This document shows positions 7,817-16,726 of a stretch of 64,000 nt of DNA, piece after piece. Position 1 is the first letter of the stretch; the number at the start of each line of letters is the position of its first letter. The position numbers and the translations under genes are program-made. The DNA is taken from contig JBFWXB010000016.1 of assembly GCA_050187875.1 (NCBI GenBank), positions 1 to 64,000 on the forward strand, written 5' to 3'. The DNA is from JAFKKS01 sp050187875. Lineage in GTDB: Bacteria > Pseudomonadota > Alphaproteobacteria > Rhizobiales > Xanthobacteraceae. The notes under the pieces were generated by a model, which saw only the letters and a program-made list of their open reading frames with translations, did not search any database and was not told the DNA's origin.

Positions 7817-10800
7817 CTATTCGGCCGCGATCGCGCGCGGCCGCTCCGGCTCGCCGACCTCCTCGAGTTGCGGCTCAAGACGACGCCGCAGCCGCCGGTC
7901 GATCTTGTCGAGGTAGAGATAGACGATCGGCGTGATGAACAGCGTCAAGAACTGTGACAGGCACAGGCCGCCGACGACCGCGATGCCGAGCGGCTGACGC
8001 AGCTCGGCGCCCTCGCCCGTCCCGATCGCGATCGGCAGCGCGCCGAAGATCGCGGCGAACGTCGTCATCATGATCGGGCGGAAGCGCAGCAGGCAGGCTT
8101 CGCGGATCGCGGCTTCGGCGCCGACGCCGACGCGGCGGCGTTCGATCGCGAAGTCGACGATCATGATCGCGTTCTTCTTCACGATGCCAACGAGCATCAC
8201 GATGCCGATCATGGAGATCACGGTGAGCTCCATGTTCACCGCCATCAGGGTCAGCAGCGCGCCGATGCCAGCCGACGGCAGGCCCGAGATGATCGTGATC
8301 GGGTGGATGAAGCTCTCGTAGAGAATGCCGAGCACCACGTAGGCCGCGAAGATGGCGGCGAGGATCAGGATGCCCTGCCCTTTGAGCGAATCCTGGAACA
8401 CCTGCGCCGTGCCTTGGAATCCCGTCACCACCGTCGCCGGCAGGCGCGCCTCTTCCTCGATGCGCCGGATCTGATTGACGGCGTCGCCAAGCGAGTGGCC
8501 TGGCGCCAGGTTGAATGAGATCGTCACCGCCGGCTGCTGGCCTTGGTGATTGAGCTCGAGCGGGCCGACGCTCGGCTTGATCGTCGCGACCGCGTTCATC
8601 GGCACGAGCTGGCCCGACTGGGTCTTGAGGTAGATCTTGGAGATATCCGACGGGTTCTTCTGGAACCGCGGATCGTTCTCCATGATGATCTGGTAGTCGT
8701 TCGACGGCGTATAGATCGTGCCGACTTGGCGCGTGCCGAAGGCGCTGAAGAGCTCGTTGCGGACCTGGTTGACGGTGATGCCGTAGACAGCCGCCTTCTC
8801 ACGATCGACGTCCACCGACATCTGCGGATTCTTGATGTAGAGGTCGGTCGTCACGTCGCGCAGACCATCGAGCTTCGCGATCCGGTCACGCAGCTCGGGA
8901 GCGATGCGATAAAGTTCGTCGGTATCGCTCGATTGCAGCGTGTACTGATATTCGCTCTTGGAAATGCGGCCGCCGAAGCTGATGTTCGGCACGTTCTGGA
9001 AGAAAACCTTCACGCCCGGCACGACGGAGGTTGCCTGCCGCAAGCGTTGAATGATCTCGGTCGCCGAATGATTGCGCTCGGATTTCGGCTTGAGGCCGAC
9101 GAACAAGCGTCCTGAATTCGCCGACGTGCTGCGCCCGGCCGCGCCCACGCTGGAATTGATGAACGCGACCGCCGGATCGGCCTGGACGATTGCGGCGACC
9201 TGTTTCTGGCGCTCGATCATCGCAGGGATAGAGGTGTCGGTCGCCGCCTCCACGGTTCCGGAGAGGAAACCGGTGTCCTCGATCGGAAAGAAGCCTTTGG
9301 GGATGGCAACATAGAGCCAGATCGTGCCGGCGACCGTCGCAAGCGTAATCACGAGCATGAGCGCGCGGGCTGCCAGAGCCTTGTCGAGCATCCATTCATA
9401 GCCGCGCAGCGAAGCTTGGAAGACGGCTTCAGACGCGCGCAGCAGCGCCATCGGCCGCTTGTGCTCACTGTGCCCCCGCAGCATGCGCGCGCACAGCATC
9501 GGCGTCAGCGTCAGCGAGACGAAGCCTGAGACGACGATCGCAACCGAGATCGTCACGGCGAATTCGCGGAAGACGCGGCCAACGACGCCGCCCATCAGCA
9601 GCACCGGTATGAACACCGCGATCAGCGAGAAAGTGATGGATATGATGGTGAAGCCGATCTCGCGCGAGCCCTTGAGCGCCGCCTGGAACGGTTTCATCCC
9701 GCCCTCGACATGGCGCACGATGTTCTCGAGCATGACGATCGCGTCGTCGACCACGAAGCCGACCGACAGCGTCAGAGCCAGCAGCGTCATGTTGTTGATC
9801 GAGAAGCCGAAGGCGTACATCGCCGCGCAGGTGCCGATGAGCGAAATGGGCACCGCGAGCCCGGGGATGATAGTCGCCGAGGCCGAGCGCAGAAACAGGA
9901 AGATCACCAGAATGACGAGCGCGATCGCGATCGCCAGCGTCTCCTGCACGTTGGCGACCGCCTGACGGATCGAAACCGATCGATCCATCAGGAACTGCAT
10001 GTTGACCGACGGCGGCACTTGCGCGCGGAAGCTCGGCAGCTTCGCGCGCACCGCGTCGACCACCTCGACGGTGTTGGCATCGGGCTGGCGCTGGATCGCC
10101 AGCACCACCGCGCGCGTGCCGTTGAACCAGCTCGCGACCTGATCGTTCTCGACGCTGTCGATGACGTGAGCGACCTCGTCGAGCTTCACCGGCGTGCCGT
10201 TACGCCAGGCGATTGTCACCTTGCGGTATTCTTTCGCCTTCTCCAGCTGTCCGGTCGCCGTCAGCGTAACATTCTGCTTGTCCCCGGCGAGCACGCCCAC
10301 GGGGACACTGGAATTCGCACCCGCAACGGCAGCGCGCACGTCTTCGAGCGCGATGCCGCGCGCCGCCGCCTTTTCGGGATCGACCTGGACGCGCACGGCA
10401 AATTTCTGCGAGCCGTAGACCAGCACCTGGGCGACGCCCGGAATCTGCGAAATCTGTTGGCCGAGCAGCGTCTCGCCATACTCGTCGACCGTCGAAAGCG
10501 GCAGCGTCGGCGAATTCAGACTGACGTAGAGGACCGGATAGTCCGCCGGGTTGACCTTGCGGAAGAACGGCGGATCCTTGACCTCCGGCGGCAACCGGCG
10601 CTGCGCAATCGAAAGTGCGGTCTGCACGTCGAGCGCGGCGCTGTCGATGTTGCGGTTGAGATCAAATTGGACCGTGATGGTCGTGCGTCCGAGCGAGGAC
10701 GTCGAGCTCATCGAGCTGATGCCCGGAATGGTCGAGAATTGCCGCTCGATCGGAGACGCGACGGAAGCCGCCATGGTCTCCGGGCTCGCGCCCGGGAGCG

Positions 10801-10948
10801 TCGCGGTCACGCTGATCGTCGGGAAATCCACTTTCGGAAGCGCGGAGACGGGCAGCAGACGGTAGGCGAAGGCGCCGAAGACGATGAACGATGCCGTGAT
10901 CAGCGTCGTCATCACCGGCCGTCGGATACAGGCCTCCGAGAGCTGCAT
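7817..10948 (-). CDS. RND efflux transporter permease (HAE1-like)
   Basis: A 1043-residue inner-membrane proton-driven pump of the AcrB/MdtBC family. It starts in the first transmembrane helix (MQLSEACIRRPVMTTLITAS), then has the porter domain with LPKVDFPTISVTATLPGASPE. The proton-relay Asp-Asp pair of helix TM4 is intact in VGFVVDDAIVMLENI. The second half repeats the fold (SMIGIVMLVGIVKKNAIMIV). Similarity in wording to MdtB/MdtC (VDFPTI, YPVLYVSL) suggests a multidrug exporter. Its adaptor gene lies 3 bp upstream. No outer-membrane channel is attached; the TolC-type gene at 22.5-23.9 kb could serve. Substrates cannot be read from the sequence. Confidence 0.92.
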   Translation of the reverse strand: MQLSEACIRRPVMTTLITASFIVFGAFAYRLLPVSALPKVDFPTISVTATLPGASPETMAASVASPIERQFSTIPGISSMSSTSSLGRTTITVQFDLNRNIDSAALDVQTALSIAQRRLPPEVKDPPFFRKVNPADYPVLYVSLNSPTLPLSTVDEYGETLLGQQISQIPGVAQVLVYGSQKFAVRVQVDPEKAAARGIALEDVRAAVAGANSSVPVGVLAGDKQNVTLTATGQLEKAKEYRKVTIAWRNGTPVKLDEVAHVIDSVENDQVASWFNGTRAVVLAIQRQPDANTVEVVDAVRAKLPSFRAQVPPSVNMQFLMDRSVSIRQAVANVQETLAIAIALVILVIFLFLRSASATIIPGLAVPISLIGTCAAMYAFGFSINNMTLLALTLSVGFVVDDAIVMLENIVRHVEGGMKPFQAALKGSREIGFTIISITFSLIAVFIPVLLMGGVVGRVFREFAVTISVAIVVSGFVSLTLTPMLCARMLRGHSEHKRPMALLRASEAVFQASLRGYEWMLDKALAARALMLVITLATVAGTIWLYVAIPKGFFPIEDTGFLSGTVEAATDTSIPAMIERQKQVAAIVQADPAVAFINSSVGAAGRSTSANSGRLFVGLKPKSERNHSATEIIQRLRQATSVVPGVKVFFQNVPNISFGGRISKSEYQYTLQSSDTDELYRIAPELRDRIAKLDGLRDVTTDLYIKNPQMSVDVDREKAAVYGITVNQVRNELFSAFGTRQVGTIYTPSNDYQIIMENDPRFQKNPSDISKIYLKTQSGQLVPMNAVATIKPSVGPLELNHQGQQPAVTISFNLAPGHSLGDAVNQIRRIEEEARLPATVVTGFQGTAQVFQDSLKGQGILILAAIFAAYVVLGILYESFIHPITIISGLPSAGIGALLTLMAVNMELTVISMIGIVMLVGIVKKNAIMIVDFAIERRRVGVGAEAAIREACLLRFRPIMMTTFAAIFGALPIAIGTGEGAELRQPLGIAVVGGLCLSQFLTLFITPIVYLYLDKIDRRLRRRLEPQLEEVGEPERPRAIAAE

Positions 10949-10951
10949 CGG

Positions 10952-12094
10952 TCAGGAACCCGCCTTTGCTTGGCGCACGGAGACTTTCGTTCCCTCCGCC
11001 AGCAGCAATTGGCCATCCGTCACCACGACCTCGCCGCCCGAAAGCCCTTCAGCGATGACCGATTCCGCATCGACGGTGCGGTCGACCTTCACGGGTCGCA
11101 CCGTTGCAACCTCATCCTTGACGACGAAAACGTAAGTCCCCTTTTGCCCGACCTGGACGGCGACCGAGGGCACCACAACCGCCTCTTCGACCCGCAAGGT
11201 CAGCTGCGCATTGACGAGCGTGCCGGGCCAGAGCGCTTCGTCGTCATTGGCCATGCTTGCGCGCACAGGCACCATGCCTGACGAGACGTCGACGCTGTTG
11301 TCGATCATGCTCACGGCGCCTGACGCCGTCGCCGCAGAGCCCGGAATGATGGCGTCGACATGGGTCGAACCGGCCTGCATCGCGTCGCGTAAGCCGGGAA
11401 GCGAATTCTGCGGAATCGAGAAGACCACATAGACGGGCTTCATCTGATTGATCGTCGCAAGCGGCGCCGTATCGGCCGGGCGCACGAAATTACCGACTTT
11501 CACGTTCGCCGCGCTGATGCGCCCACTGATCGGCGCGTAGATTTTCGTGTAAGTCTGCTGGACTTTGAGGTTCGCAAGCGCGGCCTCATCGGCTTTGATG
11601 CTGGCGCGGAAGGTGTCAGCTTGCGTCTTGGCATTGTCGAGATTGACGGTCGGTGTCGCGTTCTTGGCGACAAGCTCGGTGTAGCGGCGGACGTCGCGCT
11701 CCGCGCCTTCGAGCTGCGCCCGATCGCGGGCGAGAACGCCCTCGGCCTGCGCGACCTGCGCGTCGAGCACGCGCCCGTCGAGCGTGAAGAGAAGGTCGCC
11801 CGCCTTAACGGCAGCGCCGTCGTTGAAGTGAACCCCTTCGATCGTCGTCTCGAGCCGCGCCTTGATCGCCACGCTGGCGATCGGCGTGACCGTGCCGAGC
11901 GCATCGATCCGGACGGGCGTCGGCTTCTTGACCGCGGTCGCGATGTCGACGGGAACGGCACGTTGCGGAGCGGCCTTGCCGGCCGGCGCCTGCGCGTTCG
12001 CACCGTAGGGCGTCCAGTACGAGCGCGTAGCGATGCCGACCACGGCAATGGCCAGCACAGCGAGCCCTGTTATGACCCAAGCGCGCTTTCTCAT
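10952..12094 (-). CDS. RND efflux periplasmic adaptor (membrane fusion protein)
   Basis: About 380 residues from the chosen start MRKRAWVITG, which puts a single N-terminal membrane anchor (WVITGLAVLAIAVVGI) at the very beginning. An in-frame ATG 28 codons upstream (12178) would add a non-hydrophobic stretch and is less likely. A lipoyl/barrel-sandwich region (VHFNDGAAVKAGDLLFTLD), an alpha-hairpin (residues about 110-170) and beta-barrel domains follow, as in MdtA/AcrA adaptors. The protein links the permease encoded immediately downstream (3-bp gap) to an outer-membrane channel. The two genes clearly form an operon. No local transcriptional regulator is encoded next to them. Confidence 0.9.
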   Translation of the reverse strand: MRKRAWVITGLAVLAIAVVGIATRSYWTPYGANAQAPAGKAAPQRAVPVDIATAVKKPTPVRIDALGTVTPIASVAIKARLETTIEGVHFNDGAAVKAGDLLFTLDGRVLDAQVAQAEGVLARDRAQLEGAERDVRRYTELVAKNATPTVNLDNAKTQADTFRASIKADEAALANLKVQQTYTKIYAPISGRISAANVKVGNFVRPADTAPLATINQMKPVYVVFSIPQNSLPGLRDAMQAGSTHVDAIIPGSAATASGAVSMIDNSVDVSSGMVPVRASMANDDEALWPGTLVNAQLTLRVEEAVVVPSVAVQVGQKGTYVFVVKDEVATVRPVKVDRTVDAESVIAEGLSGGEVVVTDGQLLLAEGTKVSVRQAKAGS

Positions 12095-12281
12095 GGCGAA
12101 GACAGTGCCTTGTCCCCTTGGCCGAAACTCGCCAAATTGCTCGGCGCCCAGTGCCGCTCGGCCGTGCAGCGTCGGCACGCGGCATCTTCTGGTCCCGAAA
12201 TCACAGATAGCATATGCAAGAAAGTCCTAACATAGCGGCGCAATTCGCATCCAATAAACGCGCTTAATGCGGCAAACCTGC

Positions 12282-12369
12282 GCGGGCGGGATGAGGAAAA
12301 GTGTGTAGCGGTTTTCCGCCCGCATCACGTTCATGATTTTGGGTCGAATCGATCCAAAATTATCGTGAT
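12282..12369. repeat. Extragenic palindromic repeat (two adjoining hairpins)
   Basis: The 346-base gap between the efflux operon and xthA (12095-12440) is largely occupied by a structured element. Hairpin 1 has 8-base arms GCGGGCGG (12282-12289) and CCGCCCGC (12316-12323), with inner GGAAAA and TTTTCC also complementary. Hairpin 2 runs from ATCACG (12324-12329) to CGTGAT (12364-12369) with inner arms ATGATTTTGG and CCAAAATTAT. From memory, closely similar elements occur in many copies between genes in Bradyrhizobium-type genomes. The rest of the gap must hold the two divergent promoters, but I cannot point to them. Confidence 0.75.
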
Positions 12370-12440
12370 CTGCTTGTCCGAAAATGATGCGGCCGGCGGG
12401 ACCGGTCGCGGCTCTCCCCCTCCAAAGCAAGAAGAAGGCC

Positions 12441-13232
12441 ATGCGGATTGCCACGTGGAACATCAATTCCGTCAAACAGCGGCTGGAGAACCTGCTCGTC
12501 TGGCTCCAGGAAACGAAGCCGGATATCGCCTGCCTGCAGGAAACCAAATGCGTCGATGAGGCTTTTCCCCGTGAAGCGCTTGAATCTGCTGGCTATAACG
12601 TCGCCATCCACGGGCAGAAGGCGTTCAACGGCGTCGCCATTCTCTCGAAGCTGCCCTTCGACGAGGTGACGCCGCGGCTTCCCGGCGACCCGGAAGACGA
12701 CCATGCCCGCTTCCTCGAGGCGGTCGTCTCGACCAAGACCGGCGCGCTGCGGGTCGCCTCCGTCTACTTGCCCAACGGCAACCCGCCGCAGACCGAGAAA
12801 TACCCCTACAAGCTGCGGTGGATGGAGCGGCTGATGAAATACGTGCCGGAACGGCTGGCGCTCGAGGAGCCCTTGGTGCTCGCCGGTGACTACAATGTGA
12901 TCCCGGCCGATGCCGATGTGCACGACCCGGCCGCCTGGGCTGGCGACGCCCTATGCCTGCCGCAGACCCGTGACCGCTTCCGCGGCCTGCTCGGCCTCGG
13001 CCTGACCGACGCCCTGCGCGCAACGACGGACGCCCCTGGCCTCTACACGTTCTGGGACTATCAAGCCGGCGCCTGGCAGCGGAACAACGGCATCCGCATC
13101 GACCACCTGCTGCTCTCACCGCAAGCGGCAGACCGGCTGACGGCCGTCGGCATCGACAAGCATATGCGCGCGCGCGAGAAGCCGTCCGATCACGTGCCGG
13201 TCTGGATCGATCTTGCGTTGGAGACGCGCTGA
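12441..13232 (+). CDS. xthA: Exodeoxyribonuclease III
   Basis: A 263-residue DNase I-fold nuclease for base-excision repair that cleaves at abasic sites and trims 3' ends. The start is set at MRIATWNINSVKQRL, because this is the conserved first strand and an AAGAAGG ribosome-binding site lies three bases upstream. An upstream in-frame ATG at 12384 would translate non-conserved sequence. Key motifs are IACLQETK (catalytic Glu), VLAGDYNVIPADAD (Asp and Asn) and the C-terminal IDHLLLSP and KPSDHVPVW, which holds the catalytic Asp-His. The gene stands alone on the plus strand between two minus-strand units. Confidence 0.95.
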   Translation: MRIATWNINSVKQRLENLLVWLQETKPDIACLQETKCVDEAFPREALESAGYNVAIHGQKAFNGVAILSKLPFDEVTPRLPGDPEDDHARFLEAVVSTKTGALRVASVYLPNGNPPQTEKYPYKLRWMERLMKYVPERLALEEPLVLAGDYNVIPADADVHDPAAWAGDALCLPQTRDRFRGLLGLGLTDALRATTDAPGLYTFWDYQAGAWQRNNGIRIDHLLLSPQAADRLTAVGIDKHMRAREKPSDHVPVWIDLALETR

Positions 13233-13248
13233 AGGCCTAGGCCGAAGG

Positions 13249-14109
13249 CTATTCGCGCCGCGACTTCATCCAGCGCTCGAGATAAACGAGCGCCAGCGAG
13301 CGCTCGTCCTCGGTCGCGAGCTTGAATGCGGCGTCATACATGTCGCCGATCCACTTCTCGCCTGACCCGCCGGCGGCGTCCTTCGCCAAGGTCAGCCACA
13401 TCAAGCCGCGCGCGGCCTGGCGCGGGACGTATTCGCCCTTGAACAGCATATGGCCGAGCAGCGCCTGCGCCTGGTACTGCCCCTTATGGGCGGCAAGGCC
13501 GAGCCAGCGTGCGGCTTGGCGCGGGTCTTTCGGCGAGCCCGTGCCGTCGAGGTACATCCGCGCAAGATTGTATTGCGCGTCAGGGTCGCCGAAATAGGAC
13601 GCGGCGTAAGCGAACATCTCGCGCGCCCGCGGCGGATTTGCCTTCACCGCGCTGTTGGGGATGCCGTCGAGATAGTACTGGCCGAGCGCAACGAAGGCGC
13701 TCGCGACAAAGCGTGACTGCGGAGTCTCCGGATTATCGTCGGCGTGCTGATTGGCGATGCGGCTGAAATACTCGAAGGCGCGCAGGTCGTTCTGCTTGAC
13801 CCCCTCGCCTTCCGCATACATGCGGCCGAGCTTCCACTGGGCTGCCGTGTGGCCCTGCTCAGCGGCATATTCGAGCGACGTGACCGCACGCGCCATATGG
13901 CCTGCGCGCAGCGCCTCGGCGCCGTCGCGGAACGCCTGCAGCGGCGTGAGCGCGGGCGAATTCGGAGGAACGCGGGTGCCGTCGAAAGCCAGTGCCGGCG
14001 GCGCTGCGGGAGCGCGTGCCGGAGGCTTGGCGCCATCGAACGCAAAGGCTGTCGCGGGCCAACTGAGCCCGATCAGGACTGCGATGCCGATGCGCTCAAC
14101 TATCCGCAT
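13249..14109 (-). CDS. exoR: Sel1/TPR-repeat periplasmic protein, ExoR-like
   Basis: About 286 residues from MRIVERIG (an ATG seven codons upstream at 14130 is possible). The N-terminus is a typical signal peptide ending near ATAFAFDG. It is followed by a Pro/Ala linker and at least four Sel1-type repeats, for example AAEQGHTAAQWKLGRMYAEG and DAQYNLARMYLDGTG. Length and architecture match ExoR, the periplasmic regulator that in Sinorhizobium represses the ExoS/ChvI two-component system and so controls exopolysaccharide. The gene overlaps the 3' end of ilvD by 14 bases. The ExoR name rests on architecture; a generic Sel1 protein is the alternative. Confidence 0.7.
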   Translation of the reverse strand: MRIVERIGIAVLIGLSWPATAFAFDGAKPPARAPAAPPALAFDGTRVPPNSPALTPLQAFRDGAEALRAGHMARAVTSLEYAAEQGHTAAQWKLGRMYAEGEGVKQNDLRAFEYFSRIANQHADDNPETPQSRFVASAFVALGQYYLDGIPNSAVKANPPRAREMFAYAASYFGDPDAQYNLARMYLDGTGSPKDPRQAARWLGLAAHKGQYQAQALLGHMLFKGEYVPRQAARGLMWLTLAKDAAGGSGEKWIGDMYDAAFKLATEDERSLALVYLERWMKSRRE

Positions 14110-15820
14110 AGGATTGTTTCTCGGCCGCACCGCCGGGGTGCGTCACCGCGCCATGAACGGCGGGACCGACTTGTTGCGCGTACTTCCAGAGATACCCGGA
14201 CGTGTAATCCGTCTCGCGCGGCGTCCAATCCCTCTTGCGCTTGGCGAGTTCATCGTCGCCAAGCTTCACGTCGAGGGTGCCGGCGACCGCGTCGATGGTG
14301 ATGATGTCGCCGTCACGTAGCAAAGCGATCGGCCCGCCGACGGCCGCCTCGGGGCCGACATGGCCAATACAGAAACCGCGCGTCGCGCCGGAGAACCGCC
14401 CATCGGTGATCAGCGCCACCTTGCCGCCCATGCCCTGACCGTAAAGCGCTGCCGTCGTCGAGAGCATCTCGCGCATGCCGGGACCGCCGCGGGGGCCCTC
14501 GTAGCGGATAACGAGGACTTCGCCTTCCTTGTAGGTCTTGTTCTTGACAGCCTCGAAACAGGCTTCCTCACCGTCGAAGCAGCGCGCCGGACCGGTGAAT
14601 TTCAGCTCCGTCATGCCGGCGACCTTCACGATCGCGCCTTCCGGGGCGAGGTTGCCCTTGAGACCGACGACGCCGCCGGTCGGCGTGATCGGGTTGTCCG
14701 CGGGACGGACCACATCCTGCGCGTCGTTCCACTGCACGTTCTTGAGATTCTCGGCGATCGTGCGGCCGGTGACCGTCATGCAGTCTCCGTGCAGGTAGCC
14801 GTGATCGAGCAGCGTCTTCATCAGCAGGGGCACGCCGCCAGCTTCGAACATATCCTTGGCGACATAACGGCCGCCGGGCTTGAGGTCGGCGATATAGGGG
14901 GTGCGCTTGAACACCTCGGCGACGTCGAACAGCGTGAACTCGATCCCGCATTCATTCGCAATGGCGGGAAGATGCAGGCCGGCATTGGTCGAGCCGCCCG
15001 AGGCCGCGACGACGGTTGCCGCATTCTCCAGCGCCTTGCGGGTGACGATGTCGCGCGGGCGGATGTTTGCCTTAACGAGATCGAGGATCATCTCGCCGGC
15101 GGCGGCGCAGAACTTGTCGCGAAACTCATAGGGCGCCGGCGCACCGGCCGAATACGGCAGCGCGAGGCCGATCGCCTCGGAAACGGTCGCCATGGTGTTG
15201 GCGGTGAATTGCGCGCCGCAGGCGCCGGCGGAGGGGCACGCAACCTGCTCCAATTCATCGAGATCGGCGTCGGACATGTCGCCGACCGAATGACGGCCGA
15301 CCGCCTCGAACACGTCCTGCACCGTGACCGGCTTGCCCTTGAAGGTGCCGGGCAGGATCGATCCGCCATAGATGAAGATCGACGGGACGTTCAGGCGCAC
15401 CATCGCCATCATCATGCCGGGGAGCGACTTGTCGCAGCCGGCAAGCCCGACGACCGCGTCATAGCCGTGGCCGCGCATCGTCAGTTCGACGCTGTCGGCA
15501 ATGCATTCACGCGACGGGAGCGAGGCGCGCATGCCGGCATGCCCCATAGCGATGCCGTCGGTCACGGTGATGGTGCAGAACTCGCGCGGCGTGCCGCCGG
15601 CCGCGGCGACGCCCTTCTTCACAGCCTGCGCCTGGCGCATCAGCGAGATGTTGCAGGGCGCAGCTTCGTTCCAGCAAGTGGCGACGCCGACGAAAGGCTG
15701 ATGAATCTGCTCGGTCGTCAGCCCCATCGCGTAGTAGTACGAGCGATGCGGCGCGCGCGCCGGCCCTTCGGTGACATGGCGGCTCGGCAAACGCGATTTC
15801 AAATTCGTCTTGGCGTCCAT
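14096..15820 (-). CDS. ilvD: Dihydroxy-acid dehydratase
   Basis: A 574-residue Fe-S dehydratase of valine/isoleucine and pantothenate synthesis that converts 2,3-dihydroxy acids to 2-keto acids. The start at MDAKTNLKSR was chosen over one seven codons upstream (15841). Probable cluster ligands are Cys56 (ATCWNEAAPCN), Cys129 (LAGCDKSLPG) and Cys201 (CPSAGACGAQ). TDGRFSGATRGFCIGHVGPEAA near the C-terminus is a family signature. The 3' end overlaps the exoR-like gene. I looked for a branched-chain leader peptide or attenuator in the upstream 285 bases and saw none. Confidence 0.95.
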   Translation of the reverse strand: MDAKTNLKSRLPSRHVTEGPARAPHRSYYYAMGLTTEQIHQPFVGVATCWNEAAPCNISLMRQAQAVKKGVAAAGGTPREFCTITVTDGIAMGHAGMRASLPSRECIADSVELTMRGHGYDAVVGLAGCDKSLPGMMMAMVRLNVPSIFIYGGSILPGTFKGKPVTVQDVFEAVGRHSVGDMSDADLDELEQVACPSAGACGAQFTANTMATVSEAIGLALPYSAGAPAPYEFRDKFCAAAGEMILDLVKANIRPRDIVTRKALENAATVVAASGGSTNAGLHLPAIANECGIEFTLFDVAEVFKRTPYIADLKPGGRYVAKDMFEAGGVPLLMKTLLDHGYLHGDCMTVTGRTIAENLKNVQWNDAQDVVRPADNPITPTGGVVGLKGNLAPEGAIVKVAGMTELKFTGPARCFDGEEACFEAVKNKTYKEGEVLVIRYEGPRGGPGMREMLSTTAALYGQGMGGKVALITDGRFSGATRGFCIGHVGPEAAVGGPIALLRDGDIITIDAVAGTLDVKLGDDELAKRKRDWTPRETDYTSGYLWKYAQQVGPAVHGAVTHPGGAAEKQSYADS

Positions 15821-16046
15821 TGGACCTTCGAGCCCCCTCACGATTCCATGCCCCGGTTTTTCACCGCCGGGTTAGCCACGCTCCTCCATTCGCTTCGACT
15901 TCGGGGGCCCCCACCCTTGCGGTCGTAACAAGACGCCTTCGCAGACAAGCGAGGCACCATGATGGCTCGTGACGCTTTGGATGTCGTGTTTATGTGTGGC
16001 GGAATCGCGGCGTGGCGGGTGAGCAGGCGCTCTCACCTTCGCATTG

Positions 16047-16098
16047 TCCTAACGTGTTGCTGAGGCGACACATGTGTGACGGTTAATACACGTTAGGA
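16047..16098. promoter_or_regulatory. Concentric double palindrome upstream of the DNA glycosylase gene
   Basis: Outer 11-base arms TCCTAACGTGT (16047-16057) and ACACGTTAGGA (16088-16098) are exact reverse complements. A 10-base perfect palindrome ACACATGTGT (16068-16077) lies between them, and both symmetries share the same centre (between 16072 and 16073). The right outer arm contains the AGGA of the ribosome-binding site of the gene starting at 16106. It could be an operator for a dimeric or tetrameric repressor, or an mRNA hairpin that hides the ribosome-binding site. Confidence 0.6.
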
Positions 16099-16105
16099 GA
16101 TCGGC

Positions 16106-16690
16106 ATGCTTTCGTCAGACCGTCGCCTTAACGCTGCTTTCTTTGCCCGAAGCGTCCACAAGGTTGCTCCCGATCTGATCGGAGCCGTGCTGCTTGTGAA
16201 CGGCGTCGGCGGGCGGATCGTCGAGGTCGAGGCCTATCACCACACCGAGCCGGCGGCGCATTCCTTCCGCGGGCCGACGCCGCGCAATCAGGTCATGTTC
16301 GGCCCGCCGGGGCATCTCTACGTCTACCGCTCCTACGGCATCCATTGGTGCATGAATTTCGTCTGCGAGCCGGAGGGCAGTGCCAGCGCCGTGCTGATCC
16401 GGGCGATCGAGCCGACGGAGGGGGTCGACGCCATGCGCAAGCGGCGCGGTCTCGACGATGTCCGTATGCTCTGTTCGGGACCGGGCAAGGTGTGTGAAGC
16501 ACTCGGCATCACCGGCGCGGACAACGGCCTGGCGCTCGATGCGCCACCCTTCGCCGTATACGCGCGCAAGCGCGCGCCCGCCGTGGCGGTCGGCGTTCGG
16601 ATTGGCATCACCAAAGCCGCCGACCTGCCCTGGCGCTACGGAGAATCCGATTCAAGATTTCTCAGCAAGCCTTTCAAAGGGATGGGATAA
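16106..16690 (+). CDS. 3-methyladenine DNA glycosylase (AAG/Mpg family)
   Basis: A 194-residue base-excision repair enzyme of the alkyladenine glycosylase fold that removes alkylated purines. The family signatures are IVEVEAYHHTEPAAHSFRG (catalytic Glu in VEAYH), GPPGHLYVYRSYGIHWCMNF (about residues 70-89) and LCSGPGKVCEALGI. Length is normal. A GTTAGGAGAT ribosome-binding site precedes the ATG and lies in the right arm of the concentric palindrome described above. The gene is divergent from ilvD and convergent with a metallophosphoesterase gene. The 3' intergenic gap of 36 bp has no obvious terminator. Confidence 0.93.
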   Translation: MLSSDRRLNAAFFARSVHKVAPDLIGAVLLVNGVGGRIVEVEAYHHTEPAAHSFRGPTPRNQVMFGPPGHLYVYRSYGIHWCMNFVCEPEGSASAVLIRAIEPTEGVDAMRKRRGLDDVRMLCSGPGKVCEALGITGADNGLALDAPPFAVYARKRAPAVAVGVRIGITKAADLPWRYGESDSRFLSKPFKGMG

Positions 16691-16726
16691 GTACCTTCCT
16701 AAGCCCGGCAATGACGGTCAGGACGT

